The notes beneath the pieces are model-generated. The model ran no database searches, was not told the origin of the DNA, and worked only from the letters and a program-made list of their open reading frames with translations. Positions 34,921-45,528 of a DNA stretch of 64,000 nt are shown here, piece after piece. Source of the DNA: Linnemannia schmuckeri (lineage: Eukaryota > Mortierellomycota > Mortierellomycetes > Mortierellales > Mortierellaceae); assembly GCA_029449235.1 (NCBI GenBank), contig JANATG010000006.1:930001-994000 (forward strand), given 5' to 3'. Within the stretch, counting starts at the first letter, position 1; the number at the start of each line of letters is the position of its first letter. A program made the position numbers and the translations under genes.

Positions 34921-36353
34921 CCACCGCCGTAGGTCGAGGAACTACCCTGGATGCCCAAGGCAATACCCGACCCATAGGCAGAACCGATGCCAGATCCGTA
35001 AACGGAGCCATAGAGACCACCAGTACGACCAAAGTAGTCGACATCATTGCATGGTTCGGCCTGGATAATGACCGGCAAGGACTTGACCGTGCTCTGGAAG
35101 GTCGTGATAGGTTGAACATGAACCGTGGGGACAATCTGTACAGAGGAACCAAGCTGGACGCTCGATTGGGGGAGTGACTGGTCCTGCTGAGGAACAGCCT
35201 GCACATCCGTCGCGAACTGCGAGATCGAGGGTTGGTAGACTGTCTCGGGGTTAACACTGGTGGTAGGTTGGATAAAGACGTTAGAGCTGAGGTCGACGGA
35301 CTGTTGGGGGAGGGTGTTGTCTTGTGCAGGGGTGGCAAAGATGTCGGAATCGAGAGACTGGACTTGGGGTTGGTAGGTTGTTGAAGGGAAGACGGAGATA
35401 GAGGGGTTGATGAGGGTTGAGGAGCCCATATCAACGGTTTGGGAGGGAATGGAGAGTTGGCAGGCGATGTCGTTCGGTGCGCATTGGATGAGACCTTGGG
35501 AACCACCGAGAGAACCGATTTGGAGACCACCCTGAGGACTATGGAAAGTTTGAGGATCCATAGGACCACTCTGAGGACCGTCTTGAGGACCAGGGAGGGC
35601 ATTGAATCCAAAGATTCCGCCGCCACCACTGCCAAAAGACATCACCTCACCAGTAGGAACAGCAGGTTCCTGAACGTTGGGGTTGGTAGCGTCTCCCACA
35701 TAAGTGTCACCGAAACCCTCAAGCCTAGCAGCCTCCAGGTCATTGCGACGCATCATACTATCCTGCCCGTAGGTCAAGCCACCATAGTTAGATCGAAGGA
35801 CGCTGTCGTCGGACCCATACATTTCACCACCGCCACTGAGAGCGGATCCGCCATAGAGACCATCACCAAGACCAGATCCTCCATAGAGTCCAGATCCTCC
35901 ACCATAGAGGCCAGATCCACCTCCAAAGACGCCAGATCCATCTCCAAAGAGGCCAGATTCACCATCAAAGAGACAGCTGTCGTAATCATAATCACACGCG
36001 GAGTCAACAATAGGCGCCAAGGCTTGAACAACAGGCTGATACTGGGTCACAGGCGTGACTTGGGTGACGGGAACCGCATTGACGACCGAGCCTATGTCGA
36101 CATTGCCAGAGTGGACATTCTGGTAGCAGGATGAGTCGACCGAGGGGTCACAGTAGGATGACAAGGGATCGCCGCCACTGATGCTACCGCCGATACCACC
36201 GTACATGCCGGACATGCCCATATCCCCACGAAAATTGGCATCAGCGATGGAGGAGATGGGGAAAGTGTCGGACTGGATGATGGGAGCTGCTTGGGCACCG
36301 CAGGCGATAAGAGCCAGCGCAGCGGCGATGCGGAGAGTGGATGCGCGAGTCAT
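34902..36353 (-). CDS. Secreted Gly/Ser-rich protein with about 43-residue YQP repeats
   Basis: Single exon, 483 residues, ATG at 36353. A clear signal peptide (MTRASTLRIAAALALIACGAQAA) is followed by a short Cys-containing region. A repeated unit of about 43 residues follows, with consensus I-x-P-x3-V-x-P-x-T-x-YQP-x-V-x-x-L, seen once near residue 100 and three times between about 310 and 440 (YQPVVQALAPIV, YQPQVQSLDSDI, YQPSISQFATDV, and a degenerate FQSTVKSLPVII). Between them lies a Gly/Ser/Tyr-rich region built of GSGLYGG and GDGLYGG units. The C-terminus is again Gly/Ser/Tyr-rich. Gly/Tyr repeats and no membrane or GPI signal suggest a cell-wall or extracellular structural protein; this is inference. 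A TATAAAA box lies about 178 bases upstream of the start. The end of the gene lies inside a 27-base tandem repeat. Confidence 0.78.
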   Translation of the reverse strand: MTRASTLRIAAALALIACGAQAAPIIQSDTFPISSIADANFRGDMGMSGMYGGIGGSISGGDPLSSYCDPSVDSSCYQNVHSGNVDIGSVVNAVPVTQVTPVTQYQPVVQALAPIVDSACDYDYDSCLFDGESGLFGDGSGVFGGGSGLYGGGSGLYGGSGLGDGLYGGSALSGGGEMYGSDDSVLRSNYGGLTYGQDSMMRRNDLEAARLEGFGDTYVGDATNPNVQEPAVPTGEVMSFGSGGGGIFGFNALPGPQDGPQSGPMDPQTFHSPQGGLQIGSLGGSQGLIQCAPNDIACQLSIPSQTVDMGSSTLINPSISVFPSTTYQPQVQSLDSDIFATPAQDNTLPQQSVDLSSNVFIQPTTSVNPETVYQPSISQFATDVQAVPQQDQSLPQSSVQLGSSVQIVPTVHVQPITTFQSTVKSLPVIIQAEPCNDVDYFGRTGGLYGSVYGSGIGSAYGSGIALGIQGSSSTYGGGLGSDS

Positions 36354-36958
36354 GGTGAAGATGGTTAGCGAAGAGTGTTGGAGTTGTGTGTAGAGAGAAA
36401 GTGTTCGAATTGCTTTTTTTGTTGTTTGTGATTATGGTTGTGATTGTGGCTGTGGTTGTGGCTGTGGCTGTGGTTGTGAGGCTGGCTCGTGGTGAAAAAG
36501 AAGGGAAGATGGTCGTCGCGTCAGCTGCTCTTTTATAGTCGATCCCTGTTGAGTAGATTCTGACTATGCATCTGTAAATTGAAGTGTAAGGAAGGGAGAA
36601 GTAGAAAAGTGAGGACAATTTCCGAGAGAAATGAGAGTGATGGTTTCGATATGACTGACGGGAAGCGACGATGATGTTCTCACTCACAGCACAGTTGCCC
36701 ATGTTATCCACACAAAGATCAGTTATGCATCGAGCGTCCATCCATCAGCCAACATGGATAATAAAAATGCATACGACATGGGTGAGCGGTATTTGATTAA
36801 TAGTTTTTTCTTGGTTTACGCGTCTTATGGCGGGAGTGGGTAGCAAAAATGGAGAATGAAAAATGAAAAAAATGCTAATTGTACATGAGGGAAAAACGGG
36901 AACAAAAAAAGAGAAGGGAGGAGGGAGAGGAATATAGATCGTAAAAAGACTACTCTTT
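36354..36958. other. 605-base intergenic region
   Basis: Promoter side of the YQP-repeat gene (36354-36540), then 3' flank of the MBOAT gene. No further gene seen. Confidence 0.5.
36531..36537 (-). promoter_or_regulatory. TATA box of the secreted YQP-repeat gene
   Basis: TATAAAA on the minus strand about 178 bases before the ATG, in a CACAACCACAGC-rich leader. Position and sequence fit a strongly expressed secreted-protein gene. Confidence 0.5.
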
Positions 36959-38818
36959 TTAAAGAGTCTTGACTTTGCCATTGGCAGGGGTACTCTCGAG
37001 AACCTCCTTGGCAGCACCGACAGCAACAGCAGCAACCTCCTCGGTAACATCATGAAGCAATTCCTTGACCTTTTCAGCCTCCTGCTGCTGCTTCTTGGAC
37101 TTTCTCTTGACAGGGAACACAACAGGGACGAAGACAGTGACAACAGCAATGCCAATGTGAACAACAAAGTAAAGGTTCTTCCACACCTCGATACTGTCGG
37201 TAAAAGTCAAGAGCAAGAACGAGATCGAGAGGTAGTTGATGGTCGACTGGGTCAACAACATTCCCAAAATGTTATACCACGCAGGGGTCTTGCCCGAGAT
37301 AGCAGAGGCGAACCGGGGGCGAAGGTGCGATCTCAACAGCTTTCCGGCGGTCAATGCGGCAGCAGACGAGGCGAACATGAGGTAGTATCCAGGATAGAAT
37401 CCGTGCCAGAAAGCGCTGACTCCAAAGGTAGCAAAGGTCTCCAATGGTCCTGGTTTGGATCCAGGAGAAACGACTCTGAAATAGACAGAGTGCTTCAACC
37501 ACTTGTTGGTGCCCATGTTCCAATTATCTGCCAGAGTCTTGATACTCTCGCCAGTCTCATAAGCCCAGACGTTGATGTTGGAGGTGGCGTCCCAGCGAGA
37601 CTCGCCCGTCTCGGGATCCTGTCCGTTGTACCCGAATCCTGCCATGACGCAGGCGCCCTCAGCCATCTTCCATACAGCATAGTACTTGAAGCGAGCAGCA
37701 AAGGCAGCCAATTGGACATATCCAAAGCGCAAGACCCAGGGGAGGGTCTTCCAGGCGGGGTCGAGGGTCCAGAGAACATCCAGCTTGGGTCCGATGGTGG
37801 CGAGAGAGGCGAGAGCGATGAGAGAGAAGAAGAAGGACTTCATCGAGGCCATGACACGACCAGCGGGCCAATGGATCTTTCCAGTCTTGGGGTCACGGAA
37901 CTGCGAGAGCTCGATGAAGCGGATGTAATCCATGTATTCGAACGAAGGGCCGACGAGGACCGCAGGGAAGAAGAAGACATAGCTGAGGTAATGGAGGAGC
38001 GAGGGGAAAGTGGTGATAGCATGTTCCAGCTGATACCTGCTCAACTCCTAAGAGTAGGATACACAAGATAGAAAAAGAATGGAAAGTATATTAGCAAGCG
38101 GCAATGCATGGTGGTGATTGGCACTGACCATTTCTCTCATTTGTGGGTATTTTTTTTTTGTTGGGCATAATCAACCTTCTTTTTCCTTTCTGCTGTTATT
38201 GCTGTCCCTGTAAACCTGTTTTGTTATTTCTTTTATCCTGCTTTTTGTTGTTGTTGTTATTATTATTATTTTTTTTACCTTAGGGTTACGACGACCATCG
38301 TAGACGTTGAATGCCCAGGAGGTCAACTTCATGGTGAGGATCATCTGAGGCCCAGTGTGATCCAGTTTGTATCCTCTGTAGTCATTGAATTGGCGGATCA
38401 AGTGGCTATCGGTTGGTAGGTGAAACAGCAGAAAAGAAAAGGGGTAAGCATACGATACAATTACGTTTCGTCGATCTCATTTTGACCTCCTCGATCCATA
38501 CCTGACGCTCATGTGAAGCATGACACCGATAAAGACGAGTCTAGGACCCCACTTGCCCTCGACGACCCCCATAATTCTCCAGACAGCGATCGATGATCCC
38601 AGGAGATGCATCAGTCCGACGAGGTCGTTGACGACGACGACGATGAGGAAGAATGAGGTCACGACGGAGGCGATGTGTTTGAGGTTAGGGTTGTTGGCGG
38701 GCAACAACCGGAATGCAAAGGCCAGAGGGTAGCCGAGGAGGAGAGCTGAGAGACACCTGAGCTGATCCTCGGGGAAGGAAACCGCCTCTGAGAACGACCC
38801 GAAGAATGAGTCCAACAT
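36959..38818 (-). CDS. ALE1: MBOAT lysophospholipid acyltransferase, Ale1-like
   Basis: Three exons: 38818-38502, 38405-38279, 38047-36959 (phases 2 and 0), giving 510 residues. Ale1/LPCAT enzymes re-acylate lysophospholipids from acyl-CoA in the ER (Lands cycle). The protein is a chain of hydrophobic helices. The signature YKLDHTGPQMILTMKLTSWA is split from YDGRRNPK by its position at the exon 2 to 3 boundary. LVGPSFEYMDY follows, and the MBOAT catalytic region contains DNWNMGTNKWLKHSVYFR (Asn at about 325) and SAFWHGFYPGYY (His at about 363). The C-terminal tail is Lys-rich then Ala/Glu/Val-rich, with KRKSKKQQQ; no clear KKXX. Length fits fungal Ale1 (500-620). Upstream on its coding strand is a pyrimidine-rich leader (38880-39100). 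Confidence 0.93.
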
Positions 38819-40544
38819 TGTCTCGTTATATGTGTGTTTGTTGCGAAAGAAGAGGGAAGGGCTTGGTTGTGACTTTTCTATCGTTGTTCCTTTGATGATG
38901 AGTTGGGAGAGGGTAGGAGAATAGAATGGGCGTGTCAACGGAGGAGGGGAGAGAGAGGAGGGGAGGGAGGAAAGGAGGGGAGGGAGGAAAGGAGGGGAGG
39001 GAGAGTGGAGAAAGCGAGAATGAAGGAAAGAAGGAAAGGAAAAGAAGAGTGGAGAGAAAAAAGAAAGGAAAAGTGAAACAAGAAAAAAAAAAAAAAAACG
39101 TTTTTTCGGTTTCTGGATCAGATTATACGAACGAAGTGTGAAATGCACCCAACAACAATAATAAAAGAATGAAAAAGAAACTCCGAGACTTGATCATTCT
39201 GTCTGAGGATGCAAGGGAATTGTGTCGAACCCGGTCAAAGTAAACACCTTGTGTCTTCTTTGTGCCTTTTCTGCCGTTGTCTTTCAAACAATTATTTTTT
39301 TTACCCCACTGCAATTGTAAGCGGGGATGGATAGCCAATGACCGAACCATCCTCACCCCTCCCTCTCCGCATTTCATCGTGTAGTAACACGCACCGACTA
39401 AAGCAACATGCGCTCCTTCCCGAAAAAACCATGTGGAAACATAATCGGTGCTCGGGAATTGCGACCCCAAAAGGGAAACCTTTGATCAAAAAACGAAAAG
39501 CTTGTTCTCTTTGACACTTGCTTGCGCAGCGTAATGCTGTGTTCTCAATTAAACTGACGTTGACAAGTTGATTGATATTGGTGATGTCGATCTGGTCTGC
39601 GCACACAACACAGAGAAAGAACAAAAAGGGTCCTTCATCTAACACGGTCTCCTCGTCCCCGAATGTGTCTGTGTGCAGAGGAGAATAGTTTTCTTTTTCC
39701 TTTTGTTCGCTTGCGAATGCGGGATTCAGGATTTTCAATTTTTTTTGTTCGGTGACTGCTTTCAGCAAATTCGTTTAGTAAGGCCAATTCGCCCAAAAAA
39801 CCCCAGCATATTTCGGCAGGACACACCAAATAGACAGACAGGCACACGCATGGGGACATGAAGCTCATCTCCTGTGTTATGATCATGTAAACAATAAAGG
39901 ATAAAACGGACATGCTACATAGGAGGCGGTGGAAGGAGTGAACAGACTGTAAAGAGAGACAAAGAGAGAGGAAGGGTCATGAAGCAGACGCCACCTGCCT
40001 ATTGCGCAATTCGCGTGGGATACGATGATGACTGCAGTTTTGTATAATGTCTCTAGAAACGAGAAAGAGACTCAGGTCCAAACACGCAGCATTTCCCTCG
40101 AAATGGACGTTCAAACAAAAAAAGAAAACGTGATTCATCCCAGAAAGAGGGGTGACAAGACAGAGAGGGGGCAGTGCGGCGAAAGTGGGCGCGGGGCAGT
40201 GTGAATTTTGGACTTTCGGAATCTGAAAATCAAAGTTTCCTTTGAGGCGGGCGGTGCATTTGATCAAAACAAAAAAGAAAAACTAAAAGAGAGAAAAAAA
40301 GAAATCCAAGAAAAGAACACTTTGAAAAAGGAGAGAAGAGAGACATGATGAGAGCGCATTTGAACGATGGACGGGGTCGAAAAGGAGTGAGTGCTGATGA
40401 CAAGGAGCTTCAAGGGGAGAAGCAGGATGAACGCCAAGAGGAGTGATTAGTCGCTTTTGTTTAGTGCGCATGCCCCTCCTTTATGGGCAGGACAGCATTA
40501 ATAAATGTCAAGTCGAACACGACTGTGCACAGAGAAAAGGGAGC

Positions 40545-40551
<7 letters not shown>

Positions 40552-40610
<59 letters not shown>
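40552..40610. repeat. (AG)n microsatellite, about 29 units
   Basis: 59 uninterrupted bases of alternating A and G in intergenic DNA. Confidence 0.9.
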
Positions 40611-40613
<3 letters not shown>

Positions 40614-41094
40614 GGTCAAATGTGGTATGATGCGAGGTGGGGCGCGGTGGACATGTCGACCCATCCCCGGTTAAAAATCGACAGACATGAAAAGAAACAA
40701 TAGAAGCGGGAGAAGAAAATTCACAAACAAAACGGCACACGAACCTTTTTTTTTCATCATGGGTACAACTCTAAGCAGGACTCAAGATGTTTTACTGTTG
40801 TTGTTGGTTATCAATTGAGCATGCTGCACTCGTGGCTGTATCCACCCGATGCTCAAGTCAAGTGCCGAGAGACAAAGACCAAAACTCACCTTAAATTTCA
40901 TTCAAGTCGCTATTGTCACAGGCATGCAAGCCTTTGTCAGACATGCATTTTCTTTCTTTTCTCATTCCTTTCCCCTCTCACGGTTGTCCACTCTCCGCCA
41001 CACTTTCTCTCTCTTCCATTTCGGCTCTCTTCCTTTTGTCGTCATTTTACTTTTTCTGTCAAACCCACTCTCCTTGTCGTTTTTCTGTCTTCGT

Positions 41095-41101
41095 TATAAA
41101 A
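41095..41101 (+). promoter_or_regulatory. TATA box upstream of the Gly-rich membrane protein
   Basis: TATAAAA 109 bases before the ATG, followed by a CT-rich leader. Confidence 0.5.
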
Positions 41102-41209
41102 GGAAGGCCCTGTCCGCCCTCCACCCTCATTCTTCACTTTCCCTCACTTTTATTTCTATCACCTTTCCTCTCCCACAGTCTCCTCCTTACTAACCCCTTC
41201 TCTTCATAC

Positions 41210-42316
41210 ATGGCTCATTACATCAACACGATACCACACTCCCACAAGGCGCAACATCTCCCACATACATCCAACCCTCATCTCCTCGACGGTCCTATCG
41301 CCAAAGGTGGTGGAGGCCGCGGCGGTGGCAGCGGCGGTGGTGGTCGCGGTGGTGGTGGTCGCGGTGGCGGTGGCGGTGGCGGTGGCGGTAGCAGCGGTGG
41401 TAGCAGCGGCGGCAGTAGTGGTGGATTCACTCCCGGTGTACCTCCAGTCATCATCATCCCCGGATCCGACGGTGGATATGGAAGCCATGGCAGCTCTTCC
41501 GGCTCGACCACATCATACAACCCATCCAATTCCAAGAAAACTGGTGCCATTGTTGGAGGGGTCCTTGGCGGTATTGCTGCTATTACCTTCATGTTCCTCT
41601 GTGGACGCTTCCTCTACAAGCGCAGGCAGAACAAAAGGGGGAAGGTCGAGGATGCCGAAGCTCAAGACAAAGAGCAAGGCGGCGCTCTGATGGGTCTCGA
41701 TGGTGTTGCTCCTTTCACTCTTTACCCTCCTCTTCCTCCTTCTTTTAGTCCTATCGATCCCTCCGCCACCACCCAGTCTGCATACATCGCTACAAAGTCC
41801 CCCCTCGAGTACTACAAGCAGATTGCCTCGTCCGAAAACCTTGTCTCTGCCGCGACTGTCATTGCACCTGTGCCTGAGAAGAATGGCCAGGGACGAACAC
41901 AGCCCGTGTCGTCCCAATCTTCGCTGTCGACCCTCCATGGCGTTGACAACCAGCACGACGCAAGTCTAAAGCCCGTCAATCCTCTTTCTGATGCTCCCCT
42001 GTCTTCTTCCTCGCCCCGGTTAGTCCCCACGCTGACTCCCTATAGTCAGGACCAGTACCAGCAGCCCCGCATTACCACACAGGGGCTCCGTCGCCCTTTC
42101 TCACCAGCTATCTCTCCTATCACCCCTACAAATCCTGAGGGTCTCCGCTCATACACTCCTCCCCCACCTACCACACCAACGACAGCGACCGATGACTTCT
42201 ATGACCATTTGAACGTCAGTTCTGACAGTGTGTCATCGGTACCACCGTCCGCTGTCCCCCATGCCACCTGGCCTGTCTTGACAAAATCAGCCTCTTCCGA
42301 GAAGTTGGCCTCATAA
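41210..42316 (+). CDS. Gly-rich single-pass membrane protein
   Basis: Single exon, 368 residues, first ATG after a TATA box and CT-rich leader. There is no signal peptide. Residues 32-75 are almost pure Gly with Arg and Ser. After a short Pro/Ile segment (VPPVIIIPG) comes one transmembrane helix at about 108-130 (KKTGAIVGGVLGGIAAITFM), followed by a basic stop-transfer run (YKRRQNKRGK). The cytosolic tail of about 230 residues is Ser/Pro/Thr-rich with Tyr-containing motifs (SPLEYYKQ, DDFYDHLN) and ends SASSEKLAS. The Gly-rich outside, GxVGGVxGG-type helix and long Ser/Pro tail resemble fungal WSC/Mid2-like sensors in layout, but no WSC or other Cys domain is present. A cell-surface role is inference. 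Confidence 0.7.
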   Translation: MAHYINTIPHSHKAQHLPHTSNPHLLDGPIAKGGGGRGGGSGGGGRGGGGRGGGGGGGGGSSGGSSGGSSGGFTPGVPPVIIIPGSDGGYGSHGSSSGSTTSYNPSNSKKTGAIVGGVLGGIAAITFMFLCGRFLYKRRQNKRGKVEDAEAQDKEQGGALMGLDGVAPFTLYPPLPPSFSPIDPSATTQSAYIATKSPLEYYKQIASSENLVSAATVIAPVPEKNGQGRTQPVSSQSSLSTLHGVDNQHDASLKPVNPLSDAPLSSSSPRLVPTLTPYSQDQYQQPRITTQGLRRPFSPAISPITPTNPEGLRSYTPPPPTTPTTATDDFYDHLNVSSDSVSSVPPSAVPHATWPVLTKSASSEKLAS

Positions 42317-42610
42317 TAGCCCCCAAGACTGGCTACCCTCATTACATACCATTGTACATTATTCTCTTATTCATTCAGATACCATAATAAAACCACTGTT
42401 CTTGCTGTTTTTTTTTTTTTGCATTGTACATACATCTTATCCACTGTGGTAAAGGGTGTCGCTTCATGCATGTCGACTGCGTAATTTTGTGAACACGCGT
42501 TCCACGCGACAGTTTTTCTTTTTTTAACTCCTCTCTGTCGGTTGCATTCTCCTCTTCTCTCACACTCACTTCATTCCCCCCTTCGACAACCTGCATGTTT
42601 CATACCTCTC

Positions 42611-45104
42611 ATGCCACCATTGACAACTCTCGAACAAGAACTGGCCGAAGAGGAAAAAGTCCTTGTAAATACATAAAACACAACAGTACCCAAGACATTC
42701 CTTCTCTCTTTTCCCCAAGTTCCATTCACCTTTCTTTTGCGTGCACAAACCACTGACGACACGACATCTGATTCTTAATCAAACTCATTGAATAGAGAGC
42801 AGAACAGGAATGGTTCCTGACTACCCAAGTCACACCGAGTCTTGACGCCATCCAAAAGGCCCTTGTGGTAAATACTAAGTGTCGATGTCGATGAGTGGAT
42901 ACCACAGCATAGCTGAAGCATGTTTTTTTTCACACGTTCAACCGGGCTGAGCATACTGAACGAAAACATTGCATTGTATTTTTGTTCTTTTCGTGTCTGG
43001 GGTTTCTATAGGCTTGTCAGGATGCGGCGAGACTTCAGGATGATGTGATGGGTGCATTGACGCTTGCTATCTCTTCTCCTAAGTAAGGATACCTCCCCTA
43101 CAGACCTTTTTGTCTCCCTTCGACGTTGTTCTGGGTGATGTGATAAATATCTTACGCGAATTTATATGCCCTGTTCGGTTCGATCTAACCATTGTGTTCA
43201 ACTGCGTCGTATGTGTCCTTTGGATAGCAATGACACGCTCAAAGGATTCGTTACCCTGTCGGGCAGTTTTATCGTCAAGGGGGTACGTCTAAGCGACCAG
43301 CAAGCACAAAGAGCATGACAGATTGGACGCATTGCTTTGACTGTTTCACAGGACTTAATTACTAACGTGATTTTCTTATCGTATCGGGTGAAATTTGTAG
43401 GAGTTGACAATCAAGTTACCAAAGCTCCCGGTGGTAAAGGCTGCTATCCATTCCCAAATCCCAGCCAACATCTCAGTAGCTCAATCTCTTTTGACAGCTT
43501 CAAACACCACGACGGGAGGCGGTGCATCGTCATCGTCGGCGTCCTCTGTTACTGGAGCACTCGGAGGAGGCATGGACAAGACAAATCCTGAGGAACCTCA
43601 TGCTACAGCGACGGAAGGGGCTGAGGCTTCTATAGCGGATGATGGACAAGGATCTCAGCAGCTACCGACAACTGCACAGGGCCTAGTAGCTGCCCTTGGA
43701 GCTGCTACAGGTATTGGAGCGGGATCTTTAATAGCGACCGCACCGGCCTCGACGCCAGCAACAGTACCTTCATCAGCATCAGCAGGAGTAACAGCAGGAT
43801 CAGGAATACCTTCAGTACCTACACCTCAGACGAATACCCACCAAGTGTTACACTCTTATCGACCCCCAGGTCATGTCACACAGCCCTATGCATTGGAGCA
43901 ACTTCGGGATGTACAGAATCATATCGCTCAGGCGGTCTTCCGACTGGAGGATTATCGGAAATGGCGAGGCGAAGCGACAAATGTTGGAGAAGGGACGACA
44001 CTGGATATCAAGGAGATCACGAGGGCGTTGAAGACTATGCTAGAGCTTCTGGAAAGACATATCCGAGCGAGTATTGAGGCCATGGCTCAACCTGGCAAGG
44101 AGAAACTGTATCCTTTCCGTGTTTGTGATCCCAAGGTATTTTTTGTTTGTGTTATTATGACGCAGGAAAATTGCTATTTTTTTATATTCGCTTCAAATTA
44201 TTTGCATGCAAACGGACAACAAATCGTCCCGCTTATACGTTGTTTTTCATGCCGATATAATAGATATTTAGCCCGGCATTGAGTGAGGACTTCGTAATCG
44301 AGTTTTACATCCGCGACTCGCAGTTGGTGTGTGCAGCCTACGCATTACAACTGAGTTCCGGATCTGGCAGTGGTCAGAGCAGCTCGACAGGAAATGTGTT
44401 GACGAACTATCTTCAACATGCCCTCCCAGGAGCGTCGTCGACTTCGGGACCTTCATTAACGCACACAGTGCAATCGTCATCGTCAGCTTTGACGGCTGCG
44501 GCTGGTGCTAGCGCCGGTGCGTCCTCGGGTTCTTCGTCAGATCATCATCCTTTGGCGTCAATCGCGTTGGTGCATAACGGACATACAGGAAGTGGTGGTG
44601 GTGGAGGAGGAGGAGGAAGGGGTGGACAAGGGACTCCACGAGCTTCATCACCACCCCACCATCACAACGGGATATCTGGACATCCGAGCCATGCAAGTCA
44701 CCAATCACATCTTACTCAGCATAGCGGACAGGGTGGGAACGGTGGTGTTGGTGGTAGGACGGCCAAGCCATGGTCTCCTACAAGATCGCCTTCTACTCCT
44801 CAAATCTCACATCATCCTGGTAAGGAATATTATACATCTCTATTCATCGAACAGCTGATTTTCAAGATACGGTGTATTGGTTTTTGATTTCCTCATACTT
44901 CTTTTTGGATGCAATAGAACCGGTTATTCTGCCTACTTCGGACAAGATTGGCCAGACCAGTAAAGGTGGCATCAAGTAAGCTTGTCTTCTAGTGGATATA
45001 TGAAAAAGTCCTTGTCCGCGCATCAAACGTATGCCTGGCGTTGTCCTAACCCTCCTTTTCTCGCGATCTCTTCTTTACTCTCTCTCTTTCTCTCTCTCTT
45101 TTTT

Positions 45105-45137
<33 letters not shown>

Positions 45138-45342
45138 TCCTCTCCCGCTTGTATGTGTTCTCTTGCGAAATAATAGCAAGTACAGAGGCAAGATTGCGAC
45201 GACAATCGAGGACAAGGTGGTGCAAGTCCAGAGCCCGAAACTAGCCGAGATCAGTGCACGGCTTATCCAGGCCGAAAACCTCTGTCGACGATTATTACAT
45301 TTCTTGGTCCTCCAGGATTCTGTCACCGCTTCCCCTTATTAA
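42611..45342 (+). CDS. RAV2: Rogdi/Rav2 family, RAVE V-ATPase assembly subunit
   Basis: Eight exons: 42611-42664, 42808-42867, 43012-43082, 43228-43282, 43401-44135, 44264-44819, 44918-44975, 45177-45342, giving 584 residues in one frame. Rav2 (human ROGDI) is part of the RAVE complex that reassembles V1 with V0 of the vacuolar ATPase. Family landmarks in order: EEEKVL-EWFLTTQVTPSLDAI; NDTLKGFVTLSGSFIVKG followed by ELTIKLPKLPVVKAAI; ALEQLRDVQNHIAQAVFRLED; IFSPALSEDFVIEFYIRDSQ followed by LVCAAYALQLS; and a C-terminal helical hairpin ending SPY. Human ROGDI has 287 residues. Here two long inserts, Ala/Ser/Thr/Gly-rich (about 105-235) and Ser/Gly/His-rich (about 385-500), double the length. 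The start ATG is chosen because it gives the family N-terminus; a nearby upstream ATG at 42595 is in another frame. Convergent with the chitin synthase gene (186 bases). Confidence 0.88.
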
Positions 45343-45528
45343 AAATTTATGTGTCCATGCATGTACATGTACACACAATGAAGCGAATATATTGTCATTT
45401 TAGTTTTGAGTGATTAATGAAAATGAAAGGACGAAAATGCGTGAAGAAAACAACAAAAGGAAAGGGTATCTGTACATGTCTATAAGGGTTGTTAGGTAGG
45501 AGGGGGGAATGGGGAGGAACAAATAAAA

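Larger units (their letters stand above)
38819..41209. other. 2.4 kb divergent intergenic region
   Basis: Contains the MBOAT leader (pyrimidine-rich on minus, 38880-39100), an (AG)29 microsatellite at 40552-40610, and the pyrimidine-rich leader of the next gene (40940-41200). A 155-codon minus frame at 39301-39768 is not low-complexity but shows no family feature and no supported start, so I leave it out. Confidence 0.5.

Noticed and set aside
37052..38071. 339-codon plus frame
   Set aside because: Antisense shadow of the MBOAT acyltransferase exon 3.
39200..39240. tRNA-like T-loop (TGTCGAACCCGG)
   Set aside because: No matching A box, acceptor stem or cloverleaf in the flanking 80 bases.
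39301..39768. 155-codon minus frame of mixed composition
   Set aside because: Not low-complexity, but no recognisable family, no supported start, no leader pattern and no splice partner. Could be a relic; too weak to list.
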